Assembly (NCBI GenBank): GCA_937899295.1
Contig: CALBPO010000178.1
Location: forward strand, 1 to 15,355
Direction of reading: 5' to 3'
DNA: 15,355 bases
DNA from: an uncultured Opitutia bacterium
Lineage (GTDB): Bacteria; Verrucomicrobiota; Verrucomicrobiia; Opitutales; Coraliomargaritaceae
A model generated the notes under the pieces. It was not told the DNA's origin and searched no databases. It worked only from the letters and a program-made list of their open reading frames with translations. Each line of letters begins with the position of its first letter. The stretch's first letter is position 1. This document shows, piece after piece, positions 6,519 through 14,296 of the stretch. The translations under genes were made by a program, and so were the position numbers.

Positions 6519-7673
6519 ATGAAAGTATCAAAAATATTCGGATGTGTCATCGGTCTCCACCTAGGTGTGATCGCAATGTTATTGGTTCAACCTGGTTGCC
6601 GTACGAAGCAACCGCCAACGCGTACATACTCGCAGGAGCGCACTTCGGGCGGTTTGATCGAGGCAATAGGCCAAGGCTCTGGTTCAGGTTTGGATTCTGC
6701 CTTCAATGCTGGGTTTGACGATGGTAGCGCAGCACCAGAGGATAATGATTTCAGTGAGTTTGACGACGTGGCTTCTGTTGAGCCGATTGCCCCCCTCTCC
6801 GATGGAGGTCAAACCGTCCCAGTCGCGGGCCCCTCTTTTGAGACTTACACGGTTAAAAAAGGCGATAACCTCTGGACGATAGCCAGACGCTCTAATGTCT
6901 CGCTCAACGAACTCTACGCCGCCAACGGCTTGGATACGACTTCCATTCTTAGCATCGGCCAACAGCTTCAGATCCCCGTCGAGGGTAGCACCGCCACGGT
7001 CACCGCGCCGAGCCCCGACACGTATCAGCCTACTTCCTTCAACCAAGGCAGCACTGAATATATGGTCAAGCGCGGCGACAGTCTTTCTAAGATCGCGAAT
7101 CAGTTCGACACCTCCGTCCGCGCGATTAAAGCGGCCAACGGCCTTTCCTCTGATCTCATCCGCGTGGGTGATAAGCTCGTTGTTCCCGTTTCTAGTAGCA
7201 CGGGCACATCGTCCGCCATGACAGCCGCGCCATCTGACAGTATTTCAAGTAGTTCCACTGCGCCGAGCTTCAGCGCTTCTGGTGCGCGCACACACACCGT
7301 CAAATCTGGCGAATATCCCGGCAAAATCGCTAGTCAATACGACATGACCACCGATGAACTACTTGCCCTCAATGGCATTACTGATCCTCGTAAGCTTCAA
7401 GTCGGGAAAGTCCTCAAGGTTAGCGGTTCTGATTCCGCTGCCAATGTTGACTCACCTGTGCCGGTTGTCACGACCACCATGATGCAGATTGACCCGCCCA
7501 TTATTGCTGCTGCCCCAGAAGCGGGTCCATCCCCGACCACTACGGCGGGTCCCATCGAGATCAAGGTCATCGAATCGGATCCTTTGGTCGAAGGTGAAGC
7601 CACCGAAATCGAGCCCGACGAAATGTTTGAAGGTGCTGTTGAGATTCCAGTCATTCGCCTAGACGCAGAGTAA
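6519..7673 (+). CDS. Secreted protein with three LysM domains, probable lipoprotein, within the dcw cluster
   Basis: LysM domains bind N-acetylglucosamine-containing glycan, here presumably peptidoglycan. An N-terminal hydrophobic signal (about residues 5-26) ends in LLVQPGC, so C27 could be lipidated. The box is not canonical, with Gln at -3. An acidic, disordered-looking stretch (35-105) leads to LysM1 (110-154, KKGDNLWTIARRSNVSLNEL), LysM2 (181-224, KRGDSLSKIANQFDTSVRAI) and LysM3 (259-301), joined by Ser/Thr/Pro-rich linkers. LysM3 reads SGEYPGKIA where GDxLxxIA is expected. The C-terminal 80 residues are Pro/Ala-rich then acidic. There is no peptidase or amidase domain. Its place between murD and ftsW, 34 and 47 bases away, suggests a role in envelope growth or division, such as a septal peptidoglycan-binding factor. 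This is inference and no orthologous gene symbol is known to me. Confidence 0.88.
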   Translation: MKVSKIFGCVIGLHLGVIAMLLVQPGCRTKQPPTRTYSQERTSGGLIEAIGQGSGSGLDSAFNAGFDDGSAAPEDNDFSEFDDVASVEPIAPLSDGGQTVPVAGPSFETYTVKKGDNLWTIARRSNVSLNELYAANGLDTTSILSIGQQLQIPVEGSTATVTAPSPDTYQPTSFNQGSTEYMVKRGDSLSKIANQFDTSVRAIKAANGLSSDLIRVGDKLVVPVSSSTGTSSAMTAAPSDSISSSSTAPSFSASGARTHTVKSGEYPGKIASQYDMTTDELLALNGITDPRKLQVGKVLKVSGSDSAANVDSPVPVVTTTMMQIDPPIIAAAPEAGPSPTTTAGPIEIKVIESDPLVEGEATEIEPDEMFEGAVEIPVIRLDAE

Positions 7674-7720
7674 TCTATTGCGTCTCACTTAAAAATAACA
7701 GAGAGACACTAGAACCCATA

Positions 7721-8863
7721 ATGAGCGCCCGCACGGCTACGCCTAATTCATCTTGGCGTATCCCGCCGATCGGGCTTTTCATTATCCTAATAGTTGTAGG
7801 GCTCACCTTCCTCGGGCTAGTCATTCTTTTCAGTGCATCGCAATCGATGCACGACGACCCGACGGTCTTACTGAGAAAGCAACTAATTTGGCTAGTTTTG
7901 GCTACGATTGCTGGTGGCATTGCTATGATGGTGAACCTAGAGGCACTTCGTGAATACGCATACTGGCTCGCTGCGGGTTCTGTCCTCCTACTTGCACTCG
8001 TGCTCATTCCTGGAATCGGAGTCGAGGTCAATGGTGCGCGTCGCTGGATGGATTTTGGCTTCATGCGCTTACAAGTCTCTGAGATAGGTAAGCTCGGTCT
8101 CATATTTTCGATGGCGCACTACCTCGCCACCCACCGTCGCGACTTCAACCATGCGCTGAAGGGCTATTTTTATCCCTGCGTTTTACTCGCCATCTTTTGT
8201 GGTCTAATTATTCTAGAACCGGATTATGGCACTGCCTTTCTCTGTGGTGCTGTGGGCGGGTGCTTAATGTTCCTTGCAGGGGTCAGACTCAAGTTCCTCA
8301 TCCCCACTGCCTTTGCCGCGCTTTCGCTCTTTTCGGTGGCAGTTTATCACGATCCGATCCGCCTCAGGCGCATCACTTCATTCTTAGATGTTGAAGGAAA
8401 TCGGAGCGATAGCGCCTACCAGCTTTGGCAGGGCATTTTAGCCTTTGGGGCAGGTGGCATCCATGGAGTCGGCCTCGGTTCGGGACGCCAACAAATGTCT
8501 TTCCTCCCCGAGGCGCATACCGATTTCATTTTTGCTATCGTCGGCGAAGAACTCGGTTTTCTTTTTACCTCTGGAGTCGTCTTGCTTTTTATGACGCTCT
8601 TTTTCGTCGGTGTCCTCCAACTCAAGCGCGCACCAAACTTGTATCAGTATTTACTCGTCATGGGTGCGCTCCTTTTCATCACTTTTCAGGCGCTCATTAA
8701 TATCGGAGTGGTCACTGGCTGCTTGCCGACCAAGGGCATGTCGCTGCCGTTCATCTCCTACGGGGGTTCTAATCTCGTCTTCATGTTTGTGCTCACGGGT
8801 ATTATCCTAAACGGCTTCCGTTCCTGGGAACTGCCGGCGCTCCGGAGGCAGCGTGAACTATGA
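7721..8863 (+). CDS. ftsW: Septal peptidoglycan glycosyltransferase FtsW (SEDS family)
   Basis: FtsW polymerises lipid II into glycan strands at the septum together with a class B PBP (FtsI), in the inner membrane. The 380 residues contain about ten hydrophobic segments. SEDS landmarks are NGARRWMDFG (104-113), EIGKLGLIF, LEPDYGTA (165-172), the loop LPEAHTDFIFAIVGEELG with the Asp (D268) matching the catalytic Asp of E. coli FtsW (D297), and PTKGMSLPFISYGGS (336-350). FtsW rather than RodA is inferred from the neighbouring mur genes and the PTKGMSLPFISYGGS motif. The N-terminal cytoplasmic tail is short. The ATG at 7721 lacks a Shine-Dalgarno site but has ACCCATA just before it. The stop overlaps the murG start by four bases (ATGA). 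Confidence 0.95.
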   Translation: MSARTATPNSSWRIPPIGLFIILIVVGLTFLGLVILFSASQSMHDDPTVLLRKQLIWLVLATIAGGIAMMVNLEALREYAYWLAAGSVLLLALVLIPGIGVEVNGARRWMDFGFMRLQVSEIGKLGLIFSMAHYLATHRRDFNHALKGYFYPCVLLAIFCGLIILEPDYGTAFLCGAVGGCLMFLAGVRLKFLIPTAFAALSLFSVAVYHDPIRLRRITSFLDVEGNRSDSAYQLWQGILAFGAGGIHGVGLGSGRQQMSFLPEAHTDFIFAIVGEELGFLFTSGVVLLFMTLFFVGVLQLKRAPNLYQYLLVMGALLFITFQALINIGVVTGCLPTKGMSLPFISYGGSNLVFMFVLTGIILNGFRSWELPALRRQREL

Positions 8864-9987
8864 GTAAAATAATTATAGCATGCGGCGGCACTGGAGGCCA
8901 TCTCGCCCCAGGCATCGCCGTGGCAGAAGTCCTGCAAGAGCGAGGCCATGCTTGCCTATTGTTGATCAGCTATAAGCAGGTCGACTCTGCCCTCATTGAA
9001 AAATATAGCCATCTCGATTTCGTCAAGACGCCTGGTCGCGCCTTCACGGGTAGTATCTTCCAGCGCCTCGCATTTCTCGGCTCATTGGTTTCTGCCTTCT
9101 TTACATCACGTCGCATGCTTCGCGAACAAGCGCCAGACTTAGTACTGCTCTTTGGCGGCTTTCTCTCGCTCGGACTTGGCCTAGCCGCTCGGAGCAAGAG
9201 CATCCCTGTCGCGCTCCATGAGGCCAACTGTCATCCAGGCAAAGCCGTCCGCATGATTAAATATTTATCCACACGCATTTACTTGCCGGATGGTGTTCGT
9301 CTAGGGGGTGTGCCGCCGGAGAGTATACGCTATTTTGACTACCCTGTGCGCAAGGATATCAAACATTCACCCAAAGCCGATGCCTGTAAACGCCTCGGCC
9401 TTAGCGTGCCCAATAAATTACTCGTCGTCATTGGTGGTAGCCAAGGCGCCAGTGCGCTGAATGAATGGGTTAAACAAAATTTTAGACTCTTGGCCAAAGC
9501 CGGAATTTCCGTTTATTGCGTGACAGGTCTAGGGAACAGCACCGCTAGCACAATCGATGAAAGAGGGAAGGGTGGTGTTAATATCACGGCTACATTTGTG
9601 CCTTTTTCCAGCAGTATGGGCGACGTGATTTCTGCGGCCGATTTGATTGTATCTCGGGCAGGCGCAGGATCTATCGCGGAGATCATTCGTTGCCGCGTAC
9701 CTTCCATTTTGGTGCCTTATCCTTATGCCGCCGACGACCATCAGAAGGCCAATGCACTTAGCCACGAGCAACATGGTGCGGGTATTTCACTTTCTCAAGA
9801 TAAGCTTAACGAGCTTAGCTCGTTAGTGCTTGACTTGATCTTTAACGACGAAGCGCTGGCCAAGTTTAAGTCTAAGCTAGAGCGTTTGGACCGTTTCGAT
9901 TCAAGCGAACGAATCGCCGACGATTTACTCGCGCTCTGCAACTCACAAGCCATAGCGAAAACCGAAAATCAGGAGCCTGCCACATAA
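8860..9987 (+). CDS. murG: UDP-GlcNAc: undecaprenyl-PP-MurNAc-pentapeptide GlcNAc transferase MurG
   Basis: MurG converts lipid I to lipid II on the cytoplasmic face of the membrane. It is a GT-B fold glycosyltransferase of family GT28, 375 residues. Seen are the N-terminal G loop GGTGGHLAPG (9-18), the FGGF motif (98-101), HEANCHPG (120-127, where HEQNxxPG is usual), the second-domain G loop GGSQGAS (192-198), the UDP-GlcNAc-binding SRAGAGSIAE (265-274) and PYPYAADDHQKANA (286-299). The C-terminal tail after about residue 350 is polar and variable. The start overlaps the ftsW stop as ATGA, with GGAGG eleven bases before, and the stop shares one base with the next start (TAATG). Both overlaps indicate translational coupling. 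Confidence 0.95.
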   Translation: MSKIIIACGGTGGHLAPGIAVAEVLQERGHACLLLISYKQVDSALIEKYSHLDFVKTPGRAFTGSIFQRLAFLGSLVSAFFTSRRMLREQAPDLVLLFGGFLSLGLGLAARSKSIPVALHEANCHPGKAVRMIKYLSTRIYLPDGVRLGGVPPESIRYFDYPVRKDIKHSPKADACKRLGLSVPNKLLVVIGGSQGASALNEWVKQNFRLLAKAGISVYCVTGLGNSTASTIDERGKGGVNITATFVPFSSSMGDVISAADLIVSRAGAGSIAEIIRCRVPSILVPYPYAADDHQKANALSHEQHGAGISLSQDKLNELSSLVLDLIFNDEALAKFKSKLERLDRFDSSERIADDLLALCNSQAIAKTENQEPAT

Positions 9988-12248
9988 TGGGTGAGACAGA
10001 CAGATATTTGTTCGTTGGAGCTGGTGGTATGGGAATGGCTCCGCTCGCTTGTTGGATGTCGCGAGCTGGTTACTCAGTTGCTGGATACGATGCGCACCTT
10101 CAAGAGTCTGTTCGCCGCTGGCTAGACGAAGCAGGCGTCGCGCTTGAAGACTTTATTTTTCCCGAACAAGTCAGCGCCTTCACTACGGTCGTTTATTCAA
10201 GCGCTGTCCCGCAATCCCACCCGATCTTAGTCGCCGCTCGTAAGGCGGGGCTTCGTTTGCTTAGGCGTGGCGAAATGCTCGCCGAGATCGCGCAAAGCAA
10301 ACGGCTGATCGCTGTGGTCGGTAGCCACGGCAAGACCACCACCTCCGGCATGATTGCTCACGGCCTGCAGCATTGTCAGCTTGAGGCGAATTATATATTA
10401 GGTGGCCTCTTTTCGGATAACTCGACGTCGCCCGTTCATTTTTGCAAAAGCGATTGGCTTGTCGCAGAGGTGGACGAGAGTGATGGCACAATTGATCAGT
10501 TCGCACCTGAAGTGACACTCGTGCTTAATGTGGATTGGGACCATGCCGACCAATATTGCGATGCTGCAGAGCTTGACGCTGCGTTTCTTGGTTTACTCAG
10601 TCGTACGAAACAAAAATTGCTGCTGCCTGATTCATTCCACCTAAAGCCGACGGGCGCAGCTACGATTCAAGCCTTCGATGGCACCGCTAAGCGCCTTGGT
10701 CTAGATGCCGCCCCGAGTGGGCGTTTTAATCAGGTGAATGGCGATGCTGCCGCCGCCGTAATTTCCTTTTTCGATCAGCCATTAAAAAGCGATACGTTGG
10801 CAACTTTTCCTGGTATGGCGCGTCGCCAAGCCACTCTCTATCAGGATGAGCAGCTTACGGTGGTCGAAGACTACGCGCACCATCCCACCGAGATTGATGC
10901 CCTGATCCAATGCCTACGGACTAACGAACCAGATAAACAACTCGTTATCGTCTTCCAGCCGCATCGTTATTCAAGGACACGCCAATTTAAGTCTGAATTT
11001 TCCCACTCTCTACAAGCTGCCGATGCTGTTTATCTCTTGCCTGTTTACGCCGCACACGAGTCCGAATTGGAAGGCGGCAAAACTGCAGATCTAGCGGATG
11101 CATTCAGGGATCAAGCACCCGTCGAACTTGTAATGTCCTTGGGAGGTATGCGCCAACTTCAGGAAGCGATCAAAGATTCGCCGACTCAATTAGCCTTCGT
11201 CGGTGCTGGTGACATCGAAGAATTTGCAGGTGCTTTCGCTTCTTGGATCAGAGCTTCGGCTTCAGTCGGGCAAGCCGCATCGCCCGGGCCTGCAGGCGAG
11301 GCTGCTAGCCTAGACGCTGCATGGGCAGACTACCTCGCGCCCCGCGTCTCTCCCGATTGCAAACTCAAGTCTCACGAGCCACTCGCCAACAAAACTACTA
11401 TTCGTATCGGCGGCTCTGCTCGCTTCTATGCCGAACCAGCCAACTTCAGCGATTTACTTGTTCTCCTGCGCGCAGCAGAGCTCTACGAGTTAAAGACCTT
11501 TTGTCTTGGCCGCGGCTCGAATCTTCTCGTCTCTGACCATGGGTTTGATGGCTTAGTTATCCGCTTTTCTGCGCCCGCATGGCGCAGGGTAATTTCACTC
11601 GGTGAAGGTCGCATTTGGGCTTCTGCAGGAGGCCGCCTCAAAGAAATCTGCGGCTTTGCTGCGAAGAACGGCTTAGCTGGGTTTGAGTTTTTGGAAGGCA
11701 TTCCTGGCGCAGTTGGTGGGGCGCTCCGCATGAATGCCGGTGCTATGGGCAGTTGGATGTTCGACGTGGTCGAGCGTGTGCAGTTCATCGATGAGCACGG
11801 CTGCTATCAGGATTTGCCTAAAGAGGCCTTCCATTTTGGTTATCGCAAAGTTGAAGAAATCAGTCGAGGCATCGCCCTCGGAGCCGTGCTCTGTAGCGCC
11901 GACGGCGATTCCGAGGCATCCATACGTGGTCGAATCGATAGCTATTCGAGCTCGCGTAAAGAAAGCCAGCCACGCGGTGCCAGCGCAGGCTGCATTTTCA
12001 AAAATCCAGAGGGTAATTATGCAGGTAAACTAATCGACGAATATGGGATCAAAGGTATGTCGGTCGGCGCGGCGGAGGTCTCCGAGGTTCATGGCAACTT
12101 TATCGTGAATCATGGTGGCGCATCGGCTGCCGATGTGATCGAACTCGTGCAAAAAGTGCGTGCCAAAGTGAAAGCTGAGTCTGGCTATCTTCTAGAACCC
12201 GAGGTCTTGCTTGTCGGGCAGTCTTGGGATGAAGTTTTGAGCGAATGA
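9987..12248 (+). CDS. murC/murB: MurC-MurB fusion: UDP-MurNAc--L-alanine ligase / UDP-GlcNAc-enolpyruvate reductase
   Basis: One 753-residue frame encodes two full enzymes of consecutive steps. Residues 1 to about 423 are MurC: GAGGMGMAPLA (11-21), P-loop GSHGKTTT (112-119), DESDGTI (163-169), NVDWDHADQY (181-190), EDYAHHPTE (294-302) and FQPHRYSR (323-330). A low-complexity Ala/Ser/Gly linker lies at about 423-445. Residues about 455-753 are MurB: FAD-binding IGGSARF (474-480), GRGSNLLVSD (508-517), GIPGAVGGALRMNAG (571-585), GYRK with catalytic-type R620, AGCIFKNP (667-674) and the C-terminal Glu region LLEPEVLLVG. C669 stands where E. coli MurB has the proton-donating Ser229. No internal stop or frameshift is present. 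MurB makes UDP-MurNAc and MurC uses it, so the fusion pairs enzyme and product user. AGGAG lies eleven bases before the start. Confidence 0.94.
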   Translation: MGETDRYLFVGAGGMGMAPLACWMSRAGYSVAGYDAHLQESVRRWLDEAGVALEDFIFPEQVSAFTTVVYSSAVPQSHPILVAARKAGLRLLRRGEMLAEIAQSKRLIAVVGSHGKTTTSGMIAHGLQHCQLEANYILGGLFSDNSTSPVHFCKSDWLVAEVDESDGTIDQFAPEVTLVLNVDWDHADQYCDAAELDAAFLGLLSRTKQKLLLPDSFHLKPTGAATIQAFDGTAKRLGLDAAPSGRFNQVNGDAAAAVISFFDQPLKSDTLATFPGMARRQATLYQDEQLTVVEDYAHHPTEIDALIQCLRTNEPDKQLVIVFQPHRYSRTRQFKSEFSHSLQAADAVYLLPVYAAHESELEGGKTADLADAFRDQAPVELVMSLGGMRQLQEAIKDSPTQLAFVGAGDIEEFAGAFASWIRASASVGQAASPGPAGEAASLDAAWADYLAPRVSPDCKLKSHEPLANKTTIRIGGSARFYAEPANFSDLLVLLRAAELYELKTFCLGRGSNLLVSDHGFDGLVIRFSAPAWRRVISLGEGRIWASAGGRLKEICGFAAKNGLAGFEFLEGIPGAVGGALRMNAGAMGSWMFDVVERVQFIDEHGCYQDLPKEAFHFGYRKVEEISRGIALGAVLCSADGDSEASIRGRIDSYSSSRKESQPRGASAGCIFKNPEGNYAGKLIDEYGIKGMSVGAAEVSEVHGNFIVNHGGASAADVIELVQKVRAKVKAESGYLLEPEVLLVGQSWDEVLSE

Positions 12249-12334
12249 TGGCACTTCTTGGACAATTCTTATTTGGTAGCGGAGCAGAGAAGCCATTTCT
12301 GTTCTCCTGCATCAAAGAAATCCCCCATGTCTAA
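12245..12334 (+). CDS. Possible 29-codon micro-ORF bridging murCB and ddl
   Basis: An ATG at 12245 overlaps the murCB stop as ATGA, and the frame runs to a TAA at 12332-12334, inside the first codons of ddl. The predicted peptide begins MMALLGQFLFGSGAEKPFLF and ends in CIKEIPHV. It is weakly hydrophobic and resembles nothing I recognise. It exactly fills the only non-overlapping junction in the ftsW-ftsQ run, so its translation could deliver ribosomes to the ddl start by termination-reinitiation. There is no strong Shine-Dalgarno site before it. It may equally be a chance open frame in an 78-base spacer. Confidence 0.3.
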   Translation: MMALLGQFLFGSGAEKPFLFSCIKEIPHV

Positions 12335-13253
12335 ACCTCCCAAAGTAGTCGTTCTCTATGGCGGCGTCGGTTCCGAACGCGAAGTATCCTTGCAAAGCGG
12401 CGAAGCCATCGCGCAGGCATTAGGAACAAATTTTGAAGTGGCTCCGCTTATTCTAGCCTCGGAGGCTTTACCCAATTCTTTGAAATCAAATACAGACATC
12501 GTCTTTCCAGCCCTGCACGGTAGCTTTGGTGAAGATGGTCGACTGCAAGCTCTTTTGGAAGGGGCCAAGATTCACTATTGCGGCAGTGATGCCGCCGCCA
12601 GTCGCCTCTGCATGGATAAGGTCAGGACAAAGACAATCGCTCGCAAACTCAGCATCGCTGTGCCAGAAGCAATTACCTTCGAAGGCGCTTCCGCGCCTTT
12701 AGCTGATGCCGTGATCAATCAACTTGGTAACTCGCTAGTGATCAAACCTACCGATCAAGGTAGCAGTGTCGGGCTCCATTTTACCGAGCACCGGTCCGCA
12801 CTTGGCGTCACGCTCTCAGGCATACGTTCAGGTAATTGGCTAATCGAACAGCGTATTCGTGGTCGCGAACTCACCGTCGGCATACTCAAAGGAGTCGCCA
12901 TGGGCGTAGTCGAGATCGTCAGCCAGAGTGGTGTTTACGATTATAAAGCCAAATACACAACTGCTTCGACGGAGTATCATTTTCCTGCCGACCTAGAACC
13001 TGCAGTTGAGGCCAAGGTCAAAGACCATGCCGAGCAACTATTTCGCGCCTGCGGTTGCCGCGACTTTGCCCGAATTGACTTCTTACTCGACGGGGCATGC
13101 CCAAATTTCCTAGAGATCAACACGCTACCTGGTCTGACTGCGACCAGCCTTCTTCCGAAGAGCGCATCCTGCATCGGCTACAACTTTGAGCAACTCGCCA
13201 CCGAGCTGGTGGCACCGGCAATCGCGCGTTTCCAAAAAGGGGGGGCCGAATGA
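12327..13253 (+). CDS. ddl: D-alanine--D-alanine ligase
   Basis: Ddl makes the D-Ala-D-Ala dipeptide with ATP in the cytoplasm, which MurF then adds to the precursor. From the ATG at 12327 it has 308 residues, like E. coli DdlB (306), and starts with the expected KVVVLYGGVGSEREVSLQSG. The longer frame from 12258 adds 23 residues without family resemblance. ATP-grasp motifs follow: FPALHGSFGEDG (60-71), YCGSDAAASRLCMDK (84-98), IKPTDQGSSVG (139-149), EQRIRGRELTVG (174-185), YDYKAKY (204-210), FARIDF and FLEINTLPGLTATSLLP (261-277). The Tyr-Lys-x-Tyr loop (YKAKY) indicates D-Ala-D-Ala rather than D-Ala-D-lactate specificity. The start lacks a Shine-Dalgarno site. The stop overlaps the ftsQ start as ATGA. 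Confidence 0.94.
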   Translation: MSKPPKVVVLYGGVGSEREVSLQSGEAIAQALGTNFEVAPLILASEALPNSLKSNTDIVFPALHGSFGEDGRLQALLEGAKIHYCGSDAAASRLCMDKVRTKTIARKLSIAVPEAITFEGASAPLADAVINQLGNSLVIKPTDQGSSVGLHFTEHRSALGVTLSGIRSGNWLIEQRIRGRELTVGILKGVAMGVVEIVSQSGVYDYKAKYTTASTEYHFPADLEPAVEAKVKDHAEQLFRACGCRDFARIDFLLDGACPNFLEINTLPGLTATSLLPKSASCIGYNFEQLATELVAPAIARFQKGGAE

Positions 13254-14188
13254 TTGGAGGCAGTAAAAATAAAGGTAGTAGCTCAGCAGGTGAAAACCAA
13301 ACTTGGCGTGGATTAGACGGAGGGAGTAAACGCACGCGCATCAACTCGTCGCAATCGCGCAAGCGTCGTCAAGTACAAGCCTTTAAGTTATTGGGCGTCT
13401 TTCTCGTTGCTGTTCTCTTTATCAGCGCTGTCGTTTGGGCGATTGTCGCGCTTAACGAGCGAGAAGAACCTATCCAAATCACGACTCCCTCAAAGCCAGT
13501 GGAGAGAGTTCTTTTCGATACGAACGGAGTATTGCCCCCATCGTGGCTTGGGACGGTGGTCAAGTTACGTCGAGACACTGCCATGATGGAGATCGATATC
13601 CACAGCATGAAGCAGCAACTCGAAGCGCATGGTCAGGTCAAGTCGGCCTCTATTGAGCGCCAGTTTCCCAATGCATTAAAGATCCATTTAAAAGAGCACG
13701 AGCCCATCCTTCGTATGCGCGTGATGGGTGCCAACGAGCAAGCTGGAGTCCGTATTATCTCTCGCGAAGGCACTATATATAAAGGCGTCAGCTATCCCAA
13801 AGCGACTTTAAATAAGCTACCCTTCGTCCTTCCCTACCAACACCCCGAAGGTGGGATCTCACCGATGCGAGGTATCGATCAAGTCGCCGACCTCCTCGAA
13901 GAGACGCGCCGCACACAGTCGAATTTTTATAAGACTTGGAAACTGGTTTCTCTGAAGCACTATTCTGGTAACCCCGAGCTGCCCGGCCAAGTGATTGAAG
14001 TGCGAACGTCAATGGTGCCACGTATTATTTTCGGATTTAATACTAGTTTTGCGCAGCAACTCGATCGCTTGGCAGTTATTCTTAACTATGTTCAATCACG
14101 GGGAAATCCTGCGATCAAACGCATTGATCTGACACTCCCCAAAGATGCCGCCGTTCAATTTGAGAGTGGACGCATTAGCACTTTTTAA
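13250..14188 (+). CDS. ftsQ: Cell division protein FtsQ (DivIB family)
   Basis: FtsQ is a bitopic inner-membrane divisome scaffold that binds FtsB/FtsL. The 312 residues show a basic, polar cytoplasmic tail (1-44, with many Lys/Arg and Ser), a single transmembrane helix at about 45-68 (FKLLGVFLVAVLFISAVVWA), and a periplasmic POTRA-like domain at about 82-152. In that domain MKQQLEAHGQVKSASIERQF resembles the usual alpha-beta pattern ending in P-x-x-x-x-I-x-hydrophobic (FPNALKIHLKEHEP). A C-terminal beta domain ends in AIKRIDLTLPKDAAVQF. Sequence conservation in this family is low, so the call rests on topology, the POTRA pattern and the position straight after ddl with an ATGA overlap. A run of seven G bases four bases upstream may act as its ribosome site. 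ftsA and ftsZ do not follow. Confidence 0.87.
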   Translation: MIGGSKNKGSSSAGENQTWRGLDGGSKRTRINSSQSRKRRQVQAFKLLGVFLVAVLFISAVVWAIVALNEREEPIQITTPSKPVERVLFDTNGVLPPSWLGTVVKLRRDTAMMEIDIHSMKQQLEAHGQVKSASIERQFPNALKIHLKEHEPILRMRVMGANEQAGVRIISREGTIYKGVSYPKATLNKLPFVLPYQHPEGGISPMRGIDQVADLLEETRRTQSNFYKTWKLVSLKHYSGNPELPGQVIEVRTSMVPRIIFGFNTSFAQQLDRLAVILNYVQSRGNPAIKRIDLTLPKDAAVQFESGRISTF

Positions 14189-14296
14189 TTCCCTGACTAA
14201 TGCCATTGCCTCTGACTGACAGTGTAGATTTAGACGCATCGGCATGCGGTTTCAATTTTCTGAAATTTATAACATCGACTACACATCATCATCAGG
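14189..14296. other. Spacer between ftsQ and the lactonase-like gene
   Basis: This 108-base spacer is clearly longer than any junction in the tsaD-ftsQ run. I see no GC-rich hairpin with a T tract and no open frame worth calling. It contains a small TTTCA/TGAAA inverted repeat followed by an A/T-rich stretch (TGAAATTTATAACATC, about 14260-14275) that could hold a promoter for the lactonase-like gene, but no good -35/-10 pair stands out. Confidence 0.4.

Noticed and set aside
6684..7046. 120-codon minus-strand open frame inside the LysM gene
   Set aside because: Its sequence is the mirror of LysM coding codons; the plus-strand frame has clear domains.
9265..9273. Second perfect DnaA-box 9-mer, inside murG
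   Set aside because: It encodes ordinary MurG residues and lies deep in a gene; no cluster of boxes suggests an origin.
12258..12326. Longer Ddl N terminus from the ATG at 12258
   Set aside because: The extra 23 residues do not fit the family, and the start at 12327 gives the typical N terminus and length.
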